A stretch of DNA of 64,000 nt. Origin: Thermoclostridium sp036562185 (lineage in GTDB: Bacteria > Bacillota > Clostridia > DSM-8532). The position numbers and the translations under genes were made by a program. Below the pieces are notes generated by a model. It was not told where the DNA came from. It did no database searches and was given only the letters and a program-made list of their open reading frames with translations. Positions 1 to 8,848 of the stretch are shown piece by piece. Numbering within the stretch: position 1 is the first letter of the stretch; each line of letters opens with the position of its first letter. The stretch covers positions 1-64,000 of the forward strand of contig DATCKN010000120.1 in assembly GCA_036562185.1 (NCBI GenBank), in the 5' to 3' direction.

Positions 1-125
1 CAATGAATTTTAATGTATTTTATGTTATATTATTTGTATTGCTTTTATTGCCTGTTGACAGCAGGCAGGTTTATTAAAGCTGAAGCTGAGTTAATTCAGG
101 CTGATTAGAAAGGTTGGTTTTACAC

Positions 126-1199
126 ATGATAAAAGAAGTTAATAATAAAAGAAAAGGCATAAATATTCTTATGGTATTGATCCTGGCTTTACTGCTTGTC
201 TGCGTCGGTTATAAACTGAGAAGCTTGAAATTATCGGATAAAGCCGGCAACTCAGACGGCGATTTGCCAATTTTGACGGTGTCTCCGACTGCAACGGTAA
301 CACAACAGCCTACACTTTCTCCTACGCCCGCTAGCACACCAACACCTGAGCCAAGCTTAACACACACGCCAACGCCTGCACCGGCTCCAACTTCTGTTCC
401 GACGATACAGCCAACCACTGCACCCGAATCAGTTCCTAAGACAATAGAAGAACTGAAAGAAAGCCTTGAGGATTATATCTCCCAGCAAAAGGGAAGATAC
501 GGTTTGTATTTTATTAACCTTGTTACCGGTGAAGAATTTGGCATTAACGATAAGGAAAGATATATAGCAGCGAGTACCACCAAGCTGCCGATGAATCTTA
601 TGTTATACCGGAAAATAGCCGCCGGTGAAATTGATTTTAATGATAAACTTGTTTATCTTGAAGAAGATTTTGAACCTGGATCGGGTATTATTCAAAAATC
701 TCCTTATGGTACCGAATACACTGTCCGGGAAACGGCAAGACTCTCTATTGTGTATAGTGATAATTGCGGCATTAATATGATTATTCGTCTTCTTGGAATT
801 GATAATATAAGGCAGTATATGCTGGATATTGGCGGAACAATATATTATGGAAGGGATCACCGTTCATGTCCGTATGATTTGGCTGTGTATGCAAGGGAGC
901 TTTACCGTTTTTACCAGCAGGAACCCGAAATTGCAGGCATTTTGATAGAAGATCTGCAGAACACCTTGTGGAACGACAGAATCAACAAACTGCTTCCGGA
1001 AGACGTAAAAGTAGCACATAAGATCGGAAATTATACCGGTGTTTACAATGATGTCGGTATTGTTTTTGCCGAGGAACCATATGCTCTTGCAATAATGAGC
1101 GAGAATATAGATCAATCTGTTGCAGGTAATGTTATTGCACAATTATCAAAAAAAATATATGATTATGTGGTTACCTCAAGTAAGTTGAAGAGTAACTGA
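126..1199 (+). CDS. Membrane-anchored beta-lactamase-fold serine hydrolase with Thr-Pro linker
   Basis: The protein (357 aa) has a short basic N-terminus, one hydrophobic segment near residues 13-30, a linker rich in Thr, Pro, Ser and Ala from about 50 to 103, and then a class A beta-lactamase/D-Ala-peptidase type domain. The active-site serine motif STTK is at about residues 150-153 and SDN at about 211-213. A third motif, HKIGN near 299, sits where KTG is expected. The linker should hold the domain outside the membrane, near the peptidoglycan. ATG 126 is chosen over an in-frame TTG at 114, because an AAAGG lies just before the TTG and is better spaced for the ATG. The fold is clear, but whether it hydrolyses beta-lactams or acts on cell-wall peptides cannot be told. 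I saw no obvious omega-loop glutamate motif. Confidence 0.8.
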   Translation: MIKEVNNKRKGINILMVLILALLLVCVGYKLRSLKLSDKAGNSDGDLPILTVSPTATVTQQPTLSPTPASTPTPEPSLTHTPTPAPAPTSVPTIQPTTAPESVPKTIEELKESLEDYISQQKGRYGLYFINLVTGEEFGINDKERYIAASTTKLPMNLMLYRKIAAGEIDFNDKLVYLEEDFEPGSGIIQKSPYGTEYTVRETARLSIVYSDNCGINMIIRLLGIDNIRQYMLDIGGTIYYGRDHRSCPYDLAVYARELYRFYQQEPEIAGILIEDLQNTLWNDRINKLLPEDVKVAHKIGNYTGVYNDVGIVFAEEPYALAIMSENIDQSVAGNVIAQLSKKIYDYVVTSSKLKSN

Positions 1200-1228
1200 G
1201 AAAAAATCTTATATGGAGGACATTTGTA

Positions 1229-2953
1229 ATGAATAGCAGAAGAGGAAAAATATTTATGCTGATAATGCCGGTAATATTATTGGTTATCTTAATCATCGTA
1301 TACAGGCAATATAATATTAATTTAGGTTCAGAACCCAATAATACGCCGACTGCTGCACCGACTTCAAAGTCCACACCTACACCGGTACCAACATCAACAC
1401 CTACTCCCACTCCCGAACCAACACCTACTCCAACACCCACTCCTACTCCTGCGCCCACTCCTTCTCCTGTAAGCGGTCAGGCAGGAAATACCAGCGGGGA
1501 TAAAATAAAATATCAGATTTTTTCAGATACAACTGCTGTAACTAATTATCAGAGTCCGGATAAAATAGTATTTGGAGCCCCCGAAACCTATAGTGCATTG
1601 GAGGGCATTACAACTTTCCGTGGAAATAATTACAGGAACAGTGCTGCATATGGAACCCGGAAAGTGGTGGAAAAAAAGCTTGAAATTGTCTGGACCTCTG
1701 ATGAAATTCCGTTGTTGGACCCTCAATGGCCGGGTGTTGGCTGGACAGGGCAGCCTTTATTGGTGCGTTGGCCTGAAAATGTGCGTAAAATAATGAATTT
1801 GTACCCGGAATATAAAGACAGGGATTTTGTTGAGGTTATTTATGCAACACTAGGCGGAGTTATATATTTTCTTGATCTTGAAACCGGAAAACCCACAAGG
1901 CCTTCGATTGATATTGGTTTTCCGATCAAAGGCACGCCGCTTGTAGACCCCCGCGGTTATCCGATTCTTTATACCGGTATGGGCGTCAACTCACTTAAAA
2001 GTGGTAAGACAGGTACCTGGAAGTACAGGATTTTCAGCCTGATAGACAACAGTGAGATATTCTCAATACCCGGAATTGATAAGACTGTTCCAAGACAATG
2101 GGGAGCTTTTGATTCAACAGGCCTTGTTCATGCAGAAACAGATACATTTATCCAGGGCGGTGAAAACGGGCTTTTATATAAAATTAAGCTTAATACGAAT
2201 TTTGATATTGAAAATGGAAAATTATCAATAAATCCGGAAGTGATAAAATACCGGTATACCAATATATACAGAAGCAAATATGGCATTGAGAACTCGCCGG
2301 TTGTTTACCGGGACTTGATTTATTTTGCCGATAACGGCGGAATGCTCCAATGCCTGGATATAAATACACTTAAACCCAAATGGGCTTTTAACCTCGGCGA
2401 TGATACCGATGCAACTCCTGTGATTGAAGAAACTTCTGACGGAGTTTTTCTGTATGTCGGGAACCAGGTGGATCTCCAGGGGAGTACAGGCGACTCTACC
2501 GTCCGTAAAATAAATGCATTAACCGGTGAACAAGTGTGGTCCAGATCATATAAATGCTATAAGGATAACGTAATTAACGGTGGTGTGTTTTCAGCACCGG
2601 TTGTCGGTACCGGGGATATTTCGAACCTGGTTATTTTTAACATTTCCAAAACCGGAACCGAATGGGGAGGAAGACTGGTAGCCCTTGATAAAAATACGGG
2701 TGAAGAGGTCTGGGCAAAAGTGCTGGGCAGCTATGGATGGTCATCCCCGGTAGTATTCCGGTCGGATGACGGGACAAGCTACATGATTTTCTGTGATTCG
2801 GGCGGAAGGATGTACTTAATTGATCCCAAAACAGGTGAAACCCTGGATACAGTTTCGGTCCAAGCGAATGTAGAAGGGTCACCCGCCGTTTTCAACGACA
2901 TGGCAGTTGTAGGTTCCTATGCAAGGAGAATTTTTGGAGTAAGGATAAAATGA
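1229..2953 (+). CDS. Membrane-anchored PQQ-like beta-propeller repeat protein with Thr-Pro linker
   Basis: The 574-aa protein has an N-terminal hydrophobic segment (about residues 9-24), a Thr-Pro linker (about 38-80) and a long domain of PQQ/WD-like propeller repeats. Blade-type segments recur, such as GGVIYFLDLETGK, GGMLQCLDINT, LVALDKNTGEEVW and GRMYLIDPKTGETL. They resemble BamB-type propellers that scaffold protein or surface assemblies. No enzymatic motif is evident, and PQQ binding should not be assumed. The start ATG has GGAGGA 8 nt upstream. The gene follows the serine hydrolase after 29 nt and shares its anchor-linker layout, so the two probably act at the same cell surface. The specific role is unknown. 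Confidence 0.8.
   Translation: MNSRRGKIFMLIMPVILLVILIIVYRQYNINLGSEPNNTPTAAPTSKSTPTPVPTSTPTPTPEPTPTPTPTPTPAPTPSPVSGQAGNTSGDKIKYQIFSDTTAVTNYQSPDKIVFGAPETYSALEGITTFRGNNYRNSAAYGTRKVVEKKLEIVWTSDEIPLLDPQWPGVGWTGQPLLVRWPENVRKIMNLYPEYKDRDFVEVIYATLGGVIYFLDLETGKPTRPSIDIGFPIKGTPLVDPRGYPILYTGMGVNSLKSGKTGTWKYRIFSLIDNSEIFSIPGIDKTVPRQWGAFDSTGLVHAETDTFIQGGENGLLYKIKLNTNFDIENGKLSINPEVIKYRYTNIYRSKYGIENSPVVYRDLIYFADNGGMLQCLDINTLKPKWAFNLGDDTDATPVIEETSDGVFLYVGNQVDLQGSTGDSTVRKINALTGEQVWSRSYKCYKDNVINGGVFSAPVVGTGDISNLVIFNISKTGTEWGGRLVALDKNTGEEVWAKVLGSYGWSSPVVFRSDDGTSYMIFCDSGGRMYLIDPKTGETLDTVSVQANVEGSPAVFNDMAVVGSYARRIFGVRIK
1341..1470 (+). repeat. Tandem Thr-Pro codon repeat (low-complexity linker)
   Basis: This stretch is built from degenerate ACN-CCN codon pairs encoding TPTPTP. 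Related linkers are at about 274-435 in the upstream gene and about 16368-16465 in the amidase gene. The antisense strand of these tracts gives artificial Gly-Val-rich open frames, which are not genes. Repeats of this kind can change length by slippage or recombination. Confidence 0.85.
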
Positions 2954-2966
2954 TTGGAGAAATAAC

Positions 2967-3830
2967 ATGATTTGGTTCGGACCTTCAGGAAATTCTGAGA
3001 AATTCTACGAAGACGGAAACAAGCATTCGTACCAGATGCCCGAATGGCTTAAAAATATGGATCTTAATGCATATGAGTACCAGTGCAACAAGGGTACGAA
3101 CATAAAACAGGAAACCGCCGTGAAAATTGGCATAGAAGCCAAAAAGGCCGGAGTAAGGCTGAGCATACACGCTCCGTATTATATAAACCTGTCAAGCAGT
3201 GAAGAAGAAAAGAGAAAAAATTCGGTTCAATACATTATAAACACATGCCAGGTAGCAAAATGGATGGGTGCGGACCGGATAGTAATACATCCGGGTTCGG
3301 TGGGGAAGCTGTCAAGGGAGAAGGCAATGATGCTTGCCCTTCCCGTATTGGCAGAAGCAATAAAAACAGCAGATGAATCGGGCTTTTCAGATATAACCTT
3401 GTGTCCTGAGGTATTGGGCAAAATCAATAACCTTGGTTCTGTTGACGAAGTTATTACAATGTGCATGCTTGACGAGCGAATGATACCATGTGTTGATTTT
3501 GGCCATGTCTATGCCAGAACTCTTGGTGCGGTTAAGGATGTGGATGATTTCAATGCCATTTTTGAAAAGATAGAGAATGCTCTTGGGGCTGAAAGAGCAA
3601 GGAAATTACACATTCATTTCAGCAGGATTGAGTTCACCGATGCAGGTGAAAAAAAACACCATACGATGCAGGATACAGAATATGGCCCTGAATTTGAGAA
3701 TCTGGCACATGTACTGATAAAAAGAAAAACAGAACCGGTGATTATATGCGAATCACGGGACAGAATGGCTGAAGATGCGGTAATTCTGAAACAGATTTAT
3801 GAAAATGTGAAAAGTTCAGTTGCTTATTAG
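2967..3830 (+). CDS. Endonuclease IV family TIM-barrel protein (AP endonuclease 2 type)
   Basis: The 287-aa protein resembles clostridial proteins annotated as deoxyribonuclease IV, which cut DNA 5' of abasic sites with a tri-metal centre. Candidate metal ligands fall in the usual order: His in SIHAPYY, His in VIHPGS, Glu in CPEVLG, Asp and His in VDFGHV, His in LHIHFS, a KKHH pair and Glu in IICESRD. The C-terminal half departs from classical Nfo; for example, KKHH stands where a D-x-H motif is usual. A different sugar- or DNA-directed TIM-barrel activity therefore remains possible. The ATG follows GGAGAAATAAC, 13 nt after the preceding gene, so the gene is probably co-transcribed. Confidence 0.8.
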   Translation: MIWFGPSGNSEKFYEDGNKHSYQMPEWLKNMDLNAYEYQCNKGTNIKQETAVKIGIEAKKAGVRLSIHAPYYINLSSSEEEKRKNSVQYIINTCQVAKWMGADRIVIHPGSVGKLSREKAMMLALPVLAEAIKTADESGFSDITLCPEVLGKINNLGSVDEVITMCMLDERMIPCVDFGHVYARTLGAVKDVDDFNAIFEKIENALGAERARKLHIHFSRIEFTDAGEKKHHTMQDTEYGPEFENLAHVLIKRKTEPVIICESRDRMAEDAVILKQIYENVKSSVAY

Positions 3831-4043
3831 CCAATGCTGTTTAAATCCGATTGTACAGGTTATATATTTTATCAGCCCAAAGTTGAATAAAACAGTGGCG
3901 GTTTGTCAGTTGCATGATAAATTCATATAGATTATTATAATTCTATGATATTTATGCTGCATTGTATTTTCTGTGGTGGAATTTCGCCTGTCGATGTAAA
4001 TAAATAGGTTTTTTGTATATTTTTTATCATGGGAGGATTAATG

Positions 4044-4889
4044 ATGTTTAAAATATTGGAAAAAAAAGTATTAAACCCGGATGTAAAGCTGATGGTTATA
4101 GACGCACCGGTTGTTGCCAAAAAAGCCGAGCCAGGACAGTTTATAATATTGAGAGTAAGGGAAGGCGGGGAAAGAATCCCGTTAACAATAGCTGATTATG
4201 ACAGGAACAAAGGAACGGTTACAATCATATTCCAGGAGGTGGGTAAAACTACAAAGCTTCTTGGAACACTTGATGAAGGGGACTATATTCTTGATTTTGT
4301 CGGACCGTTGGGTGCACCTTCCCATTTTGAAAATGTAAAGAGTGCAGCCATTATTGGTGGCGGGCTTGGTACAGCCATAGCCTATCCACAGGCAAAGAAG
4401 CTGCATTCAATGGGAGTAAAAATAGATGCCATAACGGGTTTCAGAAACAAGGATTTGATTATTCTTGAAGAAGAAATGAAAGCGGTAAGCGACAGGCTTT
4501 TTATTACAACAGATGACGGATCTAACGGCAACAGGGGATTTGTTACCGATGTCTTAAAAAAGCTTATAGAAGAAGGGGCAAAATATGACCTGGTAATTGC
4601 CATTGGACCTCTGGTTATGATGAAAGCCGTATCAAACCTGACAAGACCGCATGGCATAAAAACCATTGTAAGCATGAATCCGGTTATGGTGGATGGAACG
4701 GGAATGTGTGGCGGTTGCCGTGTAACCGTAGGTGGTGAAACGAAATTTGCCTGTGTTGACGGACCTGATTTTGACGGTCACCTCGTGGATTTTGATGAAG
4801 CAATAAGAAGGCAGGCAATGTATAAAACAGAAGAAAGACAAAGTTTAGAAGCACATGTGTGCAGACTGGGGGGAACAGGAAATGCCTAA
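4044..4889 (+). CDS. nfnA: NADH-dependent ferredoxin:NADP+ oxidoreductase, small subunit (NfnA/SudB type)
   Basis: The 281-aa protein is of the dihydroorotate dehydrogenase electron-transfer subunit/ferredoxin-NADP reductase type. It has an N-terminal FAD-binding barrel with the motif RIPLTIADYD, a central NAD-binding region with IIGGGLGTAIAYPQAK, and a C-terminal cysteine cluster (MCGGCRV then FACVDGP) that would bind 2Fe-2S. Paired with NfnB it would couple NADH and reduced ferredoxin to NADP+ reduction in the cytoplasm, a known electron-bifurcating reaction of anaerobes. GGGAGG at 4031-4036 best suits ATG 4044 (ATG 4041 is also possible). The 3' end overlaps nfnB by 8 nt, which supports one two-subunit enzyme. 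Confidence 0.88.
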   Translation: MFKILEKKVLNPDVKLMVIDAPVVAKKAEPGQFIILRVREGGERIPLTIADYDRNKGTVTIIFQEVGKTTKLLGTLDEGDYILDFVGPLGAPSHFENVKSAAIIGGGLGTAIAYPQAKKLHSMGVKIDAITGFRNKDLIILEEEMKAVSDRLFITTDDGSNGNRGFVTDVLKKLIEEGAKYDLVIAIGPLVMMKAVSNLTRPHGIKTIVSMNPVMVDGTGMCGGCRVTVGGETKFACVDGPDFDGHLVDFDEAIRRQAMYKTEERQSLEAHVCRLGGTGNA

Positions 4890-6276
4890 TATGTCATTGA
4901 AAAAAGTAGAGATGCCCGAACAGGATCCTAATGTAAGAAACAAGAATTTTGAGGAAGTGGCAAAGGGATATACAGAAGAAATGGCCATTGAAGAAGCGAA
5001 AAGATGCCTTTCATGCAAGCACAGGCCATGTGTTTCGGGATGCCCTGTGAATGTAAAGATACCTGAATTTATATCGTTAATAGCCGAAGGGAAATTTGAA
5101 GAAGCTTACCTGAAAATAAAGGAGACAAATAACCTTCCTGCCATATGCGGAAGGGTTTGCCCGCAGGAAACCCAATGCGAGAGGTTGTGTGTAAGAGGCA
5201 AGAAGGGAGAGCCGGTTGCAATAGGGCGACTTGAAAGGTTTGCCGCCGACTGGTATATGGCACGGCATAACCCTGAAAAGCCTGACGTTCAGAATAAAAA
5301 TAAAAAGGTTGCAGTTATAGGTTCAGGCCCTGCAGGGCTTACCTGTGCCGCAGACCTTGCGAAAATGGGATATTCTGTTACTATTTTTGAAGCCTTCCAT
5401 ACTCCCGGCGGAGTTCTGATGTATGGAATACCCGAGTTCAGGCTTCCGAAGGACCTGGTGCAAAGGGAAATTGATACCGTAAGAAAACTGGGTGTTGAAA
5501 TTAAAACCAACATGGTTGTAGGCAAGTCTATTACCATTGATGAACTTAAAGAAGAAGGATACGAAGCCATATTTATCGGCAGCGGGGCAGGTCTTCCAAA
5601 CTTTATGGGAATACCGGGTGAAAACCTTAACGGTGTGTACTCGGCGAATGAGTTTCTGACCCGTATTAACTTAATGAAGGCATATTTATATCCCGAGGTT
5701 GATACCCCTGTCAAGGTGGGCAAAAATGTCGCTGTTGTCGGCGGCGGAAATGTTGCGATGGATGCCGCAAGAAGCGCTAAAAGGCTTGGAGCTGAAAACG
5801 TGTATATAGTTTACAGGCGATCCGAAGCCGAAATGCCCGCCAGACTGGAAGAGGTTCACCATGCGAAAGAAGAAGGGATTATTTTCAAAATGCTGACAAA
5901 TCCAGTAAGGATAATCGGAACCGATGACGGCTGGGTAAAGGGTATGGAATGTGTTGAAATGGAGCTTGGCGAACCTGATGCTTCAGGCAGAAGAAGGCCA
6001 GTACCGAAGGAAGGTTCGGAACATGTTATAAATGTCCAGACTGTGATAATAGCAATAGGACAAAGCCCGAACCCGCTGATAAAAGCCACAACTCCAGGGC
6101 TTGATACCCAAAGATGGGGTGGTATTATTGCGGATGAAGAAACAGGTGCTACCAGTATCCCAGGTGTTTATGCGGGAGGCGATGCCGTTACGGGAGCAGC
6201 AACGGTTATCCTGGCAATGGGTGCCGGTAAGAAGGCCGCAGCCGCGATTGACGAATACTTAAAAAAGAACTCCTGA
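4882..6276 (+). CDS. nfnB: NADPH-dependent glutamate synthase small-chain-like subunit (NfnB/SudA type)
   Basis: The 464-aa protein begins with the Fe-S domain of GltD-like enzymes, with cysteine clusters CLSCKHRPCVSGCP and CGRVCPQETQCERLC for two 4Fe-4S centres. Two Rossmann folds follow: FAD (VIGSGPAGLTCA) and NADPH (VAVVGGGNVAMDAAR), then a closing FAD motif (GVYAGGDAV). No glutamate synthase large subunit is nearby, and the partner next to it is NfnA-like, so an Nfn transhydrogenase is more likely than glutamate synthase. ATG 4882 is preferred to an upstream ATG at 4855 because GGGGGGAACAGGA lies directly before it. A hairpin at 6292-6312 follows the stop. Confidence 0.88.
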   Translation: MPNMSLKKVEMPEQDPNVRNKNFEEVAKGYTEEMAIEEAKRCLSCKHRPCVSGCPVNVKIPEFISLIAEGKFEEAYLKIKETNNLPAICGRVCPQETQCERLCVRGKKGEPVAIGRLERFAADWYMARHNPEKPDVQNKNKKVAVIGSGPAGLTCAADLAKMGYSVTIFEAFHTPGGVLMYGIPEFRLPKDLVQREIDTVRKLGVEIKTNMVVGKSITIDELKEEGYEAIFIGSGAGLPNFMGIPGENLNGVYSANEFLTRINLMKAYLYPEVDTPVKVGKNVAVVGGGNVAMDAARSAKRLGAENVYIVYRRSEAEMPARLEEVHHAKEEGIIFKMLTNPVRIIGTDDGWVKGMECVEMELGEPDASGRRRPVPKEGSEHVINVQTVIIAIGQSPNPLIKATTPGLDTQRWGGIIADEETGATSIPGVYAGGDAVTGAATVILAMGAGKKAAAAIDEYLKKNS

Positions 6277-6291
6277 TTTCTGAAATAACTG

Positions 6292-6317
6292 CCCGGTCTC
6301 ATTGAGACCGGGTTTGT
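6292..6317 (+). terminator. Intrinsic terminator of nfnAB
   Basis: CCCGGTCTC and GAGACCGGG form a perfect 9-bp stem with a 3-nt loop, followed by TTTGT. It lies 16 nt after the nfnB stop codon. The T-run is short but the placement is right. Confidence 0.75.
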
Positions 6318-6366
6318 CAAAATGTTTCCAATACTTCTGCCTTACTTTCTTTTGGCTTTCAGAATA

Positions 6367-6396
6367 TTGTTGATAACATTTTTAGAATAATATAAT
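6367..6396 (+). promoter_or_regulatory. Probable sigma-A promoter for aroQ-pepP-efp
   Basis: TTGTTG, an 18-nt spacer and a perfect TATAAT lie about 140 nt upstream of the aroQ start codon, after the nfnAB terminator. Transcription would begin around 6403 and give a leader of roughly 135 nt with nested inverted repeats. Confidence 0.55.
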
Positions 6397-6431
6397 ATAC
6401 ATATATAATTTGTCATAGTTAATTTTTCAGA

Positions 6432-6502
6432 ATGCCTCATGACCTCTGCATCTTAGAGCGGGAAACAGACAGGTTTAAGCAGGCAAAATCCCGCATAGGC
6501 AT
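6432..6502 (+). other. Nested inverted repeats in the aroQ 5' leader
   Basis: ATGCCT (6432-6437) can pair with AGGCAT (6497-6502). Inside that, GCGGGA (6458-6463) pairs with TCCCGC (6489-6494). The two stems are separated by 20 nt on the left but only 2 nt on the right. The element ends about 25 nt before the Shine-Dalgarno sequence. I do not recognise it as a known riboswitch class. Confidence 0.4.
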
Positions 6503-6538
6503 TTGATAAAAATCTTATATCTGAACGGAGGGATAAAG

Positions 6539-6967
6539 ATGAAAGTCATGGTTATAAACGGGCCAAATATGAATTTGTTGGGAAAAAGGGAACCAGCGAT
6601 ATATGGGACCGAGACCCTCCAGGATCTGGAAAAATATATTGCAAGGGAAGCTGAGGAATTAAATGTCGAAGTGGAATTTTTCCAATCAAATCACGAGGGT
6701 GAAATTATTGATGTAATCCATAAGGCTATGGATGAAAAAATAGATGGCATTATTATTAATGCCGGCGCTTTTACCCATTACAGTTATGCAATCCGTGATG
6801 CAATCAAAGGAACGGGCATTAAAACCATAGAGGTTCATATGTCTAACATACACACCAGGGAAGAATTTCGCACAAAATCGGTAATTGCGCCGGTGTGCAT
6901 GGGGCAAATCACCGGTTTTGGATTTAACAGCTATATTGCAGCGCTGCATTTGTTGAAAAGGGGTTAA
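6539..6967 (+). CDS. aroQ: 3-dehydroquinate dehydratase, type II
   Basis: The 142-aa product has the usual length for type II dehydroquinase. It catalyses trans-dehydration of 3-dehydroquinate to 3-dehydroshikimate in the shikimate pathway, in the cytoplasm. Visible motifs are NGPNMNLLGKREP with the catalytic-loop region and Tyr in IYGTETL, NAGAFTHYS, and the histidine-bearing EVHMSNIHTREEFR. ATG 6539 is used because GGAGGGA lies about 8 nt upstream; an in-frame ATG at 6503 lacks such a site. The gene is followed closely by an M24 peptidase and efp, a common order in Firmicutes. Confidence 0.95.
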   Translation: MKVMVINGPNMNLLGKREPAIYGTETLQDLEKYIAREAEELNVEVEFFQSNHEGEIIDVIHKAMDEKIDGIIINAGAFTHYSYAIRDAIKGTGIKTIEVHMSNIHTREEFRTKSVIAPVCMGQITGFGFNSYIAALHLLKRG

Positions 6968-6973
6968 TAAATT

Positions 6974-8047
6974 ATGGCTCAAAGATTGAATTATGTAAGA
7001 AAAATAATGGAAGAAGAGGGGCTTGACGGCTTCTTAATTACAAGCAGGCAAAACACTTTTTATTTCACCAATTTTACAGGCAGTACGTCAAAATGTCTTG
7101 TAACCAGGGAAAAAGCATATCTCATAGTGGACTTCCGCTATACTGTTCAGGCCAGGGAGCAGGTATTCCCGAATATAGAGGTTATTGAATATGAAAAAAG
7201 TGCAAACGATACCCTGAACGCTTTATGCATGGATGAAAACATTCGTGAGCTTGGAATAGAGGGCGATGATGTTACATTTTCGGGGTATAAAAGCATGCAG
7301 GACAGTTTGGCGGGGGTTAAAGCCTTCCGGGATATGCAAAAGAAACTGAACGATGTGCGCATGATAAAGGATGAAGGTGAAATTGCAAAAATCCAAAAGG
7401 CTGTCGATATTGCAGACGAAGTTTTTGAGTATATACTTCCCTTTATGAAACCAGGCGCAAAAGAAATAGACATAGCAGGCGAGATGGAATATAAAATGAA
7501 AAAGCTGGGTGCACAGGGAACATCGTTTGAAACAATAGTAGCGTCTGGCCCGCGTTCTGCGCTGCCCCACGGAGTTGCCGGCACGCGCGAACTTAAGAAC
7601 GGAGATGCCGTTGTTTTGGATTTTGGCGCCATTTACGAAGGATATTGCTCGGATATTACCAGAACGGTTTTTATCGGCAAACCATCTGAAGAACTCTTGA
7701 ATATATACAATATTGTGCTTAAAGCCCAGCTCGAAGCAATAAAAAATGCCGCAGCCGGTATGACCGGAAGGGAGCTGGATAATGTTGCAAGGAGCATTAT
7801 ATACAATGCAGGCTATGAAAGGTGTTTCGGTCATGGCCTGGGCCACGGCGTGGGTGTGGAGATCCATGAAAAGCCCTCGGTATCGCCGAGGGGTGATGAT
7901 ATATTAAAAAGCGGTATGGTGTTTACAATAGAACCGGGAATCTATGTTGAAGGTGTTGGCGGAGTCCGCATAGAAGATACTGTTTTAATGACCGACAAGG
8001 GGCTTAAGATCCTTACAAAATCCAAAAAGGATTTAATTGTGTTATAA
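6974..8047 (+). CDS. M24 family aminopeptidase (Xaa-Pro aminopeptidase type)
   Basis: The 357-aa cytoplasmic protein has a creatinase-type N-terminal domain (to about 130) and a pita-bread catalytic domain. All five metal ligands are visible: Asp in LDFGAIY, Asp in CSDITRT, His in GHGLGHGVG, Glu in IEPGIYV and Glu in VRIEDTV. Enzymes of this type remove N-terminal residues next to proline and bind two Mn or Co ions. The gene lies 6 nt after aroQ and upstream of efp. A role in recycling proline-containing peptides fits the family but is inferred. Confidence 0.9.
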   Translation: MAQRLNYVRKIMEEEGLDGFLITSRQNTFYFTNFTGSTSKCLVTREKAYLIVDFRYTVQAREQVFPNIEVIEYEKSANDTLNALCMDENIRELGIEGDDVTFSGYKSMQDSLAGVKAFRDMQKKLNDVRMIKDEGEIAKIQKAVDIADEVFEYILPFMKPGAKEIDIAGEMEYKMKKLGAQGTSFETIVASGPRSALPHGVAGTRELKNGDAVVLDFGAIYEGYCSDITRTVFIGKPSEELLNIYNIVLKAQLEAIKNAAAGMTGRELDNVARSIIYNAGYERCFGHGLGHGVGVEIHEKPSVSPRGDDILKSGMVFTIEPGIYVEGVGGVRIEDTVLMTDKGLKILTKSKKDLIVL

Positions 8048-8210
8048 TTCAGGGAGAGCTTTTAATTATAAGAAAAAGGAATAAGTCCTTGCCAAAGGCT
8101 CTGTTTTCATTTATTATATCAATTGGTTAGAAAAAATGATGAATTTCCTTTTTGTATTAATCGACCCATATTTTATGGTGTTTATTTAAGAATTGAGAGG
8201 ATGATAAGTA

Positions 8211-8768
8211 ATGATAAGTGCAGGAGAATTTAAAAACGGCGTTACATTTGAAATGGAAGATCAGGTTTTTCAGGTAATTGAGTTTCAGCATGTTAAACCA
8301 GGTAAGGGCGCCGCATTTGTACGCACAAAGCTGAAAAATGTTATAACAGGTGCTACAATTGAACGCTCATTCAGTCCTACCGACAAATTTGAGCGTGCGC
8401 AAATCGTCAGAAGAGATATGCAGTATCTATATAATGACGGGGATTTGTATTATTTCATGGATGAGCAAACTTTCGAGCAAATGCCGTTGAATGCAGACAG
8501 TATTGGTGATGCGCTGAAGTTTGTAAAAGAAAATACAACATGTAAAGTATTGTTTTTCAAGGAACAGGTTATTGGTGTAGAACCACCTATATTTGTTGAG
8601 CTTGAGGTAACACATACCGAGCCCGGTTTCAAGGGAGATACTGCTACAGGTGCAACCAAACCTGCAACAGTAGAGACCGGAGCGCAAATTAAAGTGCCCC
8701 TGTTTGTAAATCAGGGCGATATTATCAGAATTGATACCCGTACAGGGGAATACATGGAAAGAGTTTAA
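8211..8768 (+). CDS. efp: Translation elongation factor P
   Basis: The 185-aa protein covers the full EF-P length, with the KOW-like N-terminal domain and two OB domains. EF-P binds between the P and E sites and relieves stalling at polyproline. The tip of the first domain reads KPGKGAAF, which keeps the conserved PGKG loop with its lysine. The C-terminus (IRIDTRTGEYMERV) is typical. Polyproline relief is relevant here because several proteins in the window have dense Thr-Pro linkers. GAGAGG lies upstream of the ATG, and a strong terminator follows. Confidence 0.97.
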   Translation: MISAGEFKNGVTFEMEDQVFQVIEFQHVKPGKGAAFVRTKLKNVITGATIERSFSPTDKFERAQIVRRDMQYLYNDGDLYYFMDEQTFEQMPLNADSIGDALKFVKENTTCKVLFFKEQVIGVEPPIFVELEVTHTEPGFKGDTATGATKPATVETGAQIKVPLFVNQGDIIRIDTRTGEYMERV

Positions 8769-8788
8769 TTCTGAAAATCCTGAGCATG

Positions 8789-8823
8789 AACCATCTCAGA
8801 CATATCTGGGGTGGTTTTTTTTT
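8789..8823 (+). terminator. Intrinsic terminator after efp
   Basis: AACCATCTCAG pairs with CTGGGGTGGTT (11 pairs including G-U) around a 6-nt loop and runs into a tract of eight or more T residues. Confidence 0.88.
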
Positions 8824-8848
8824 ATTGCCATAAATTCGTAAACCCGAG

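Noticed and set aside
50..66. GCCTG/CAGGC hairpin near the left edge
   Set aside because: Only 5 bp with a poor T-run; it could be the terminator of a gene outside the window but support is too weak.
209..1458. Minus-strand Gly-Val repeat frames at 209-418 and 1171-1458
   Set aside because: They are the complement of Thr-Pro codon repeats in real genes. Frames at 16296-16511 have the same origin.
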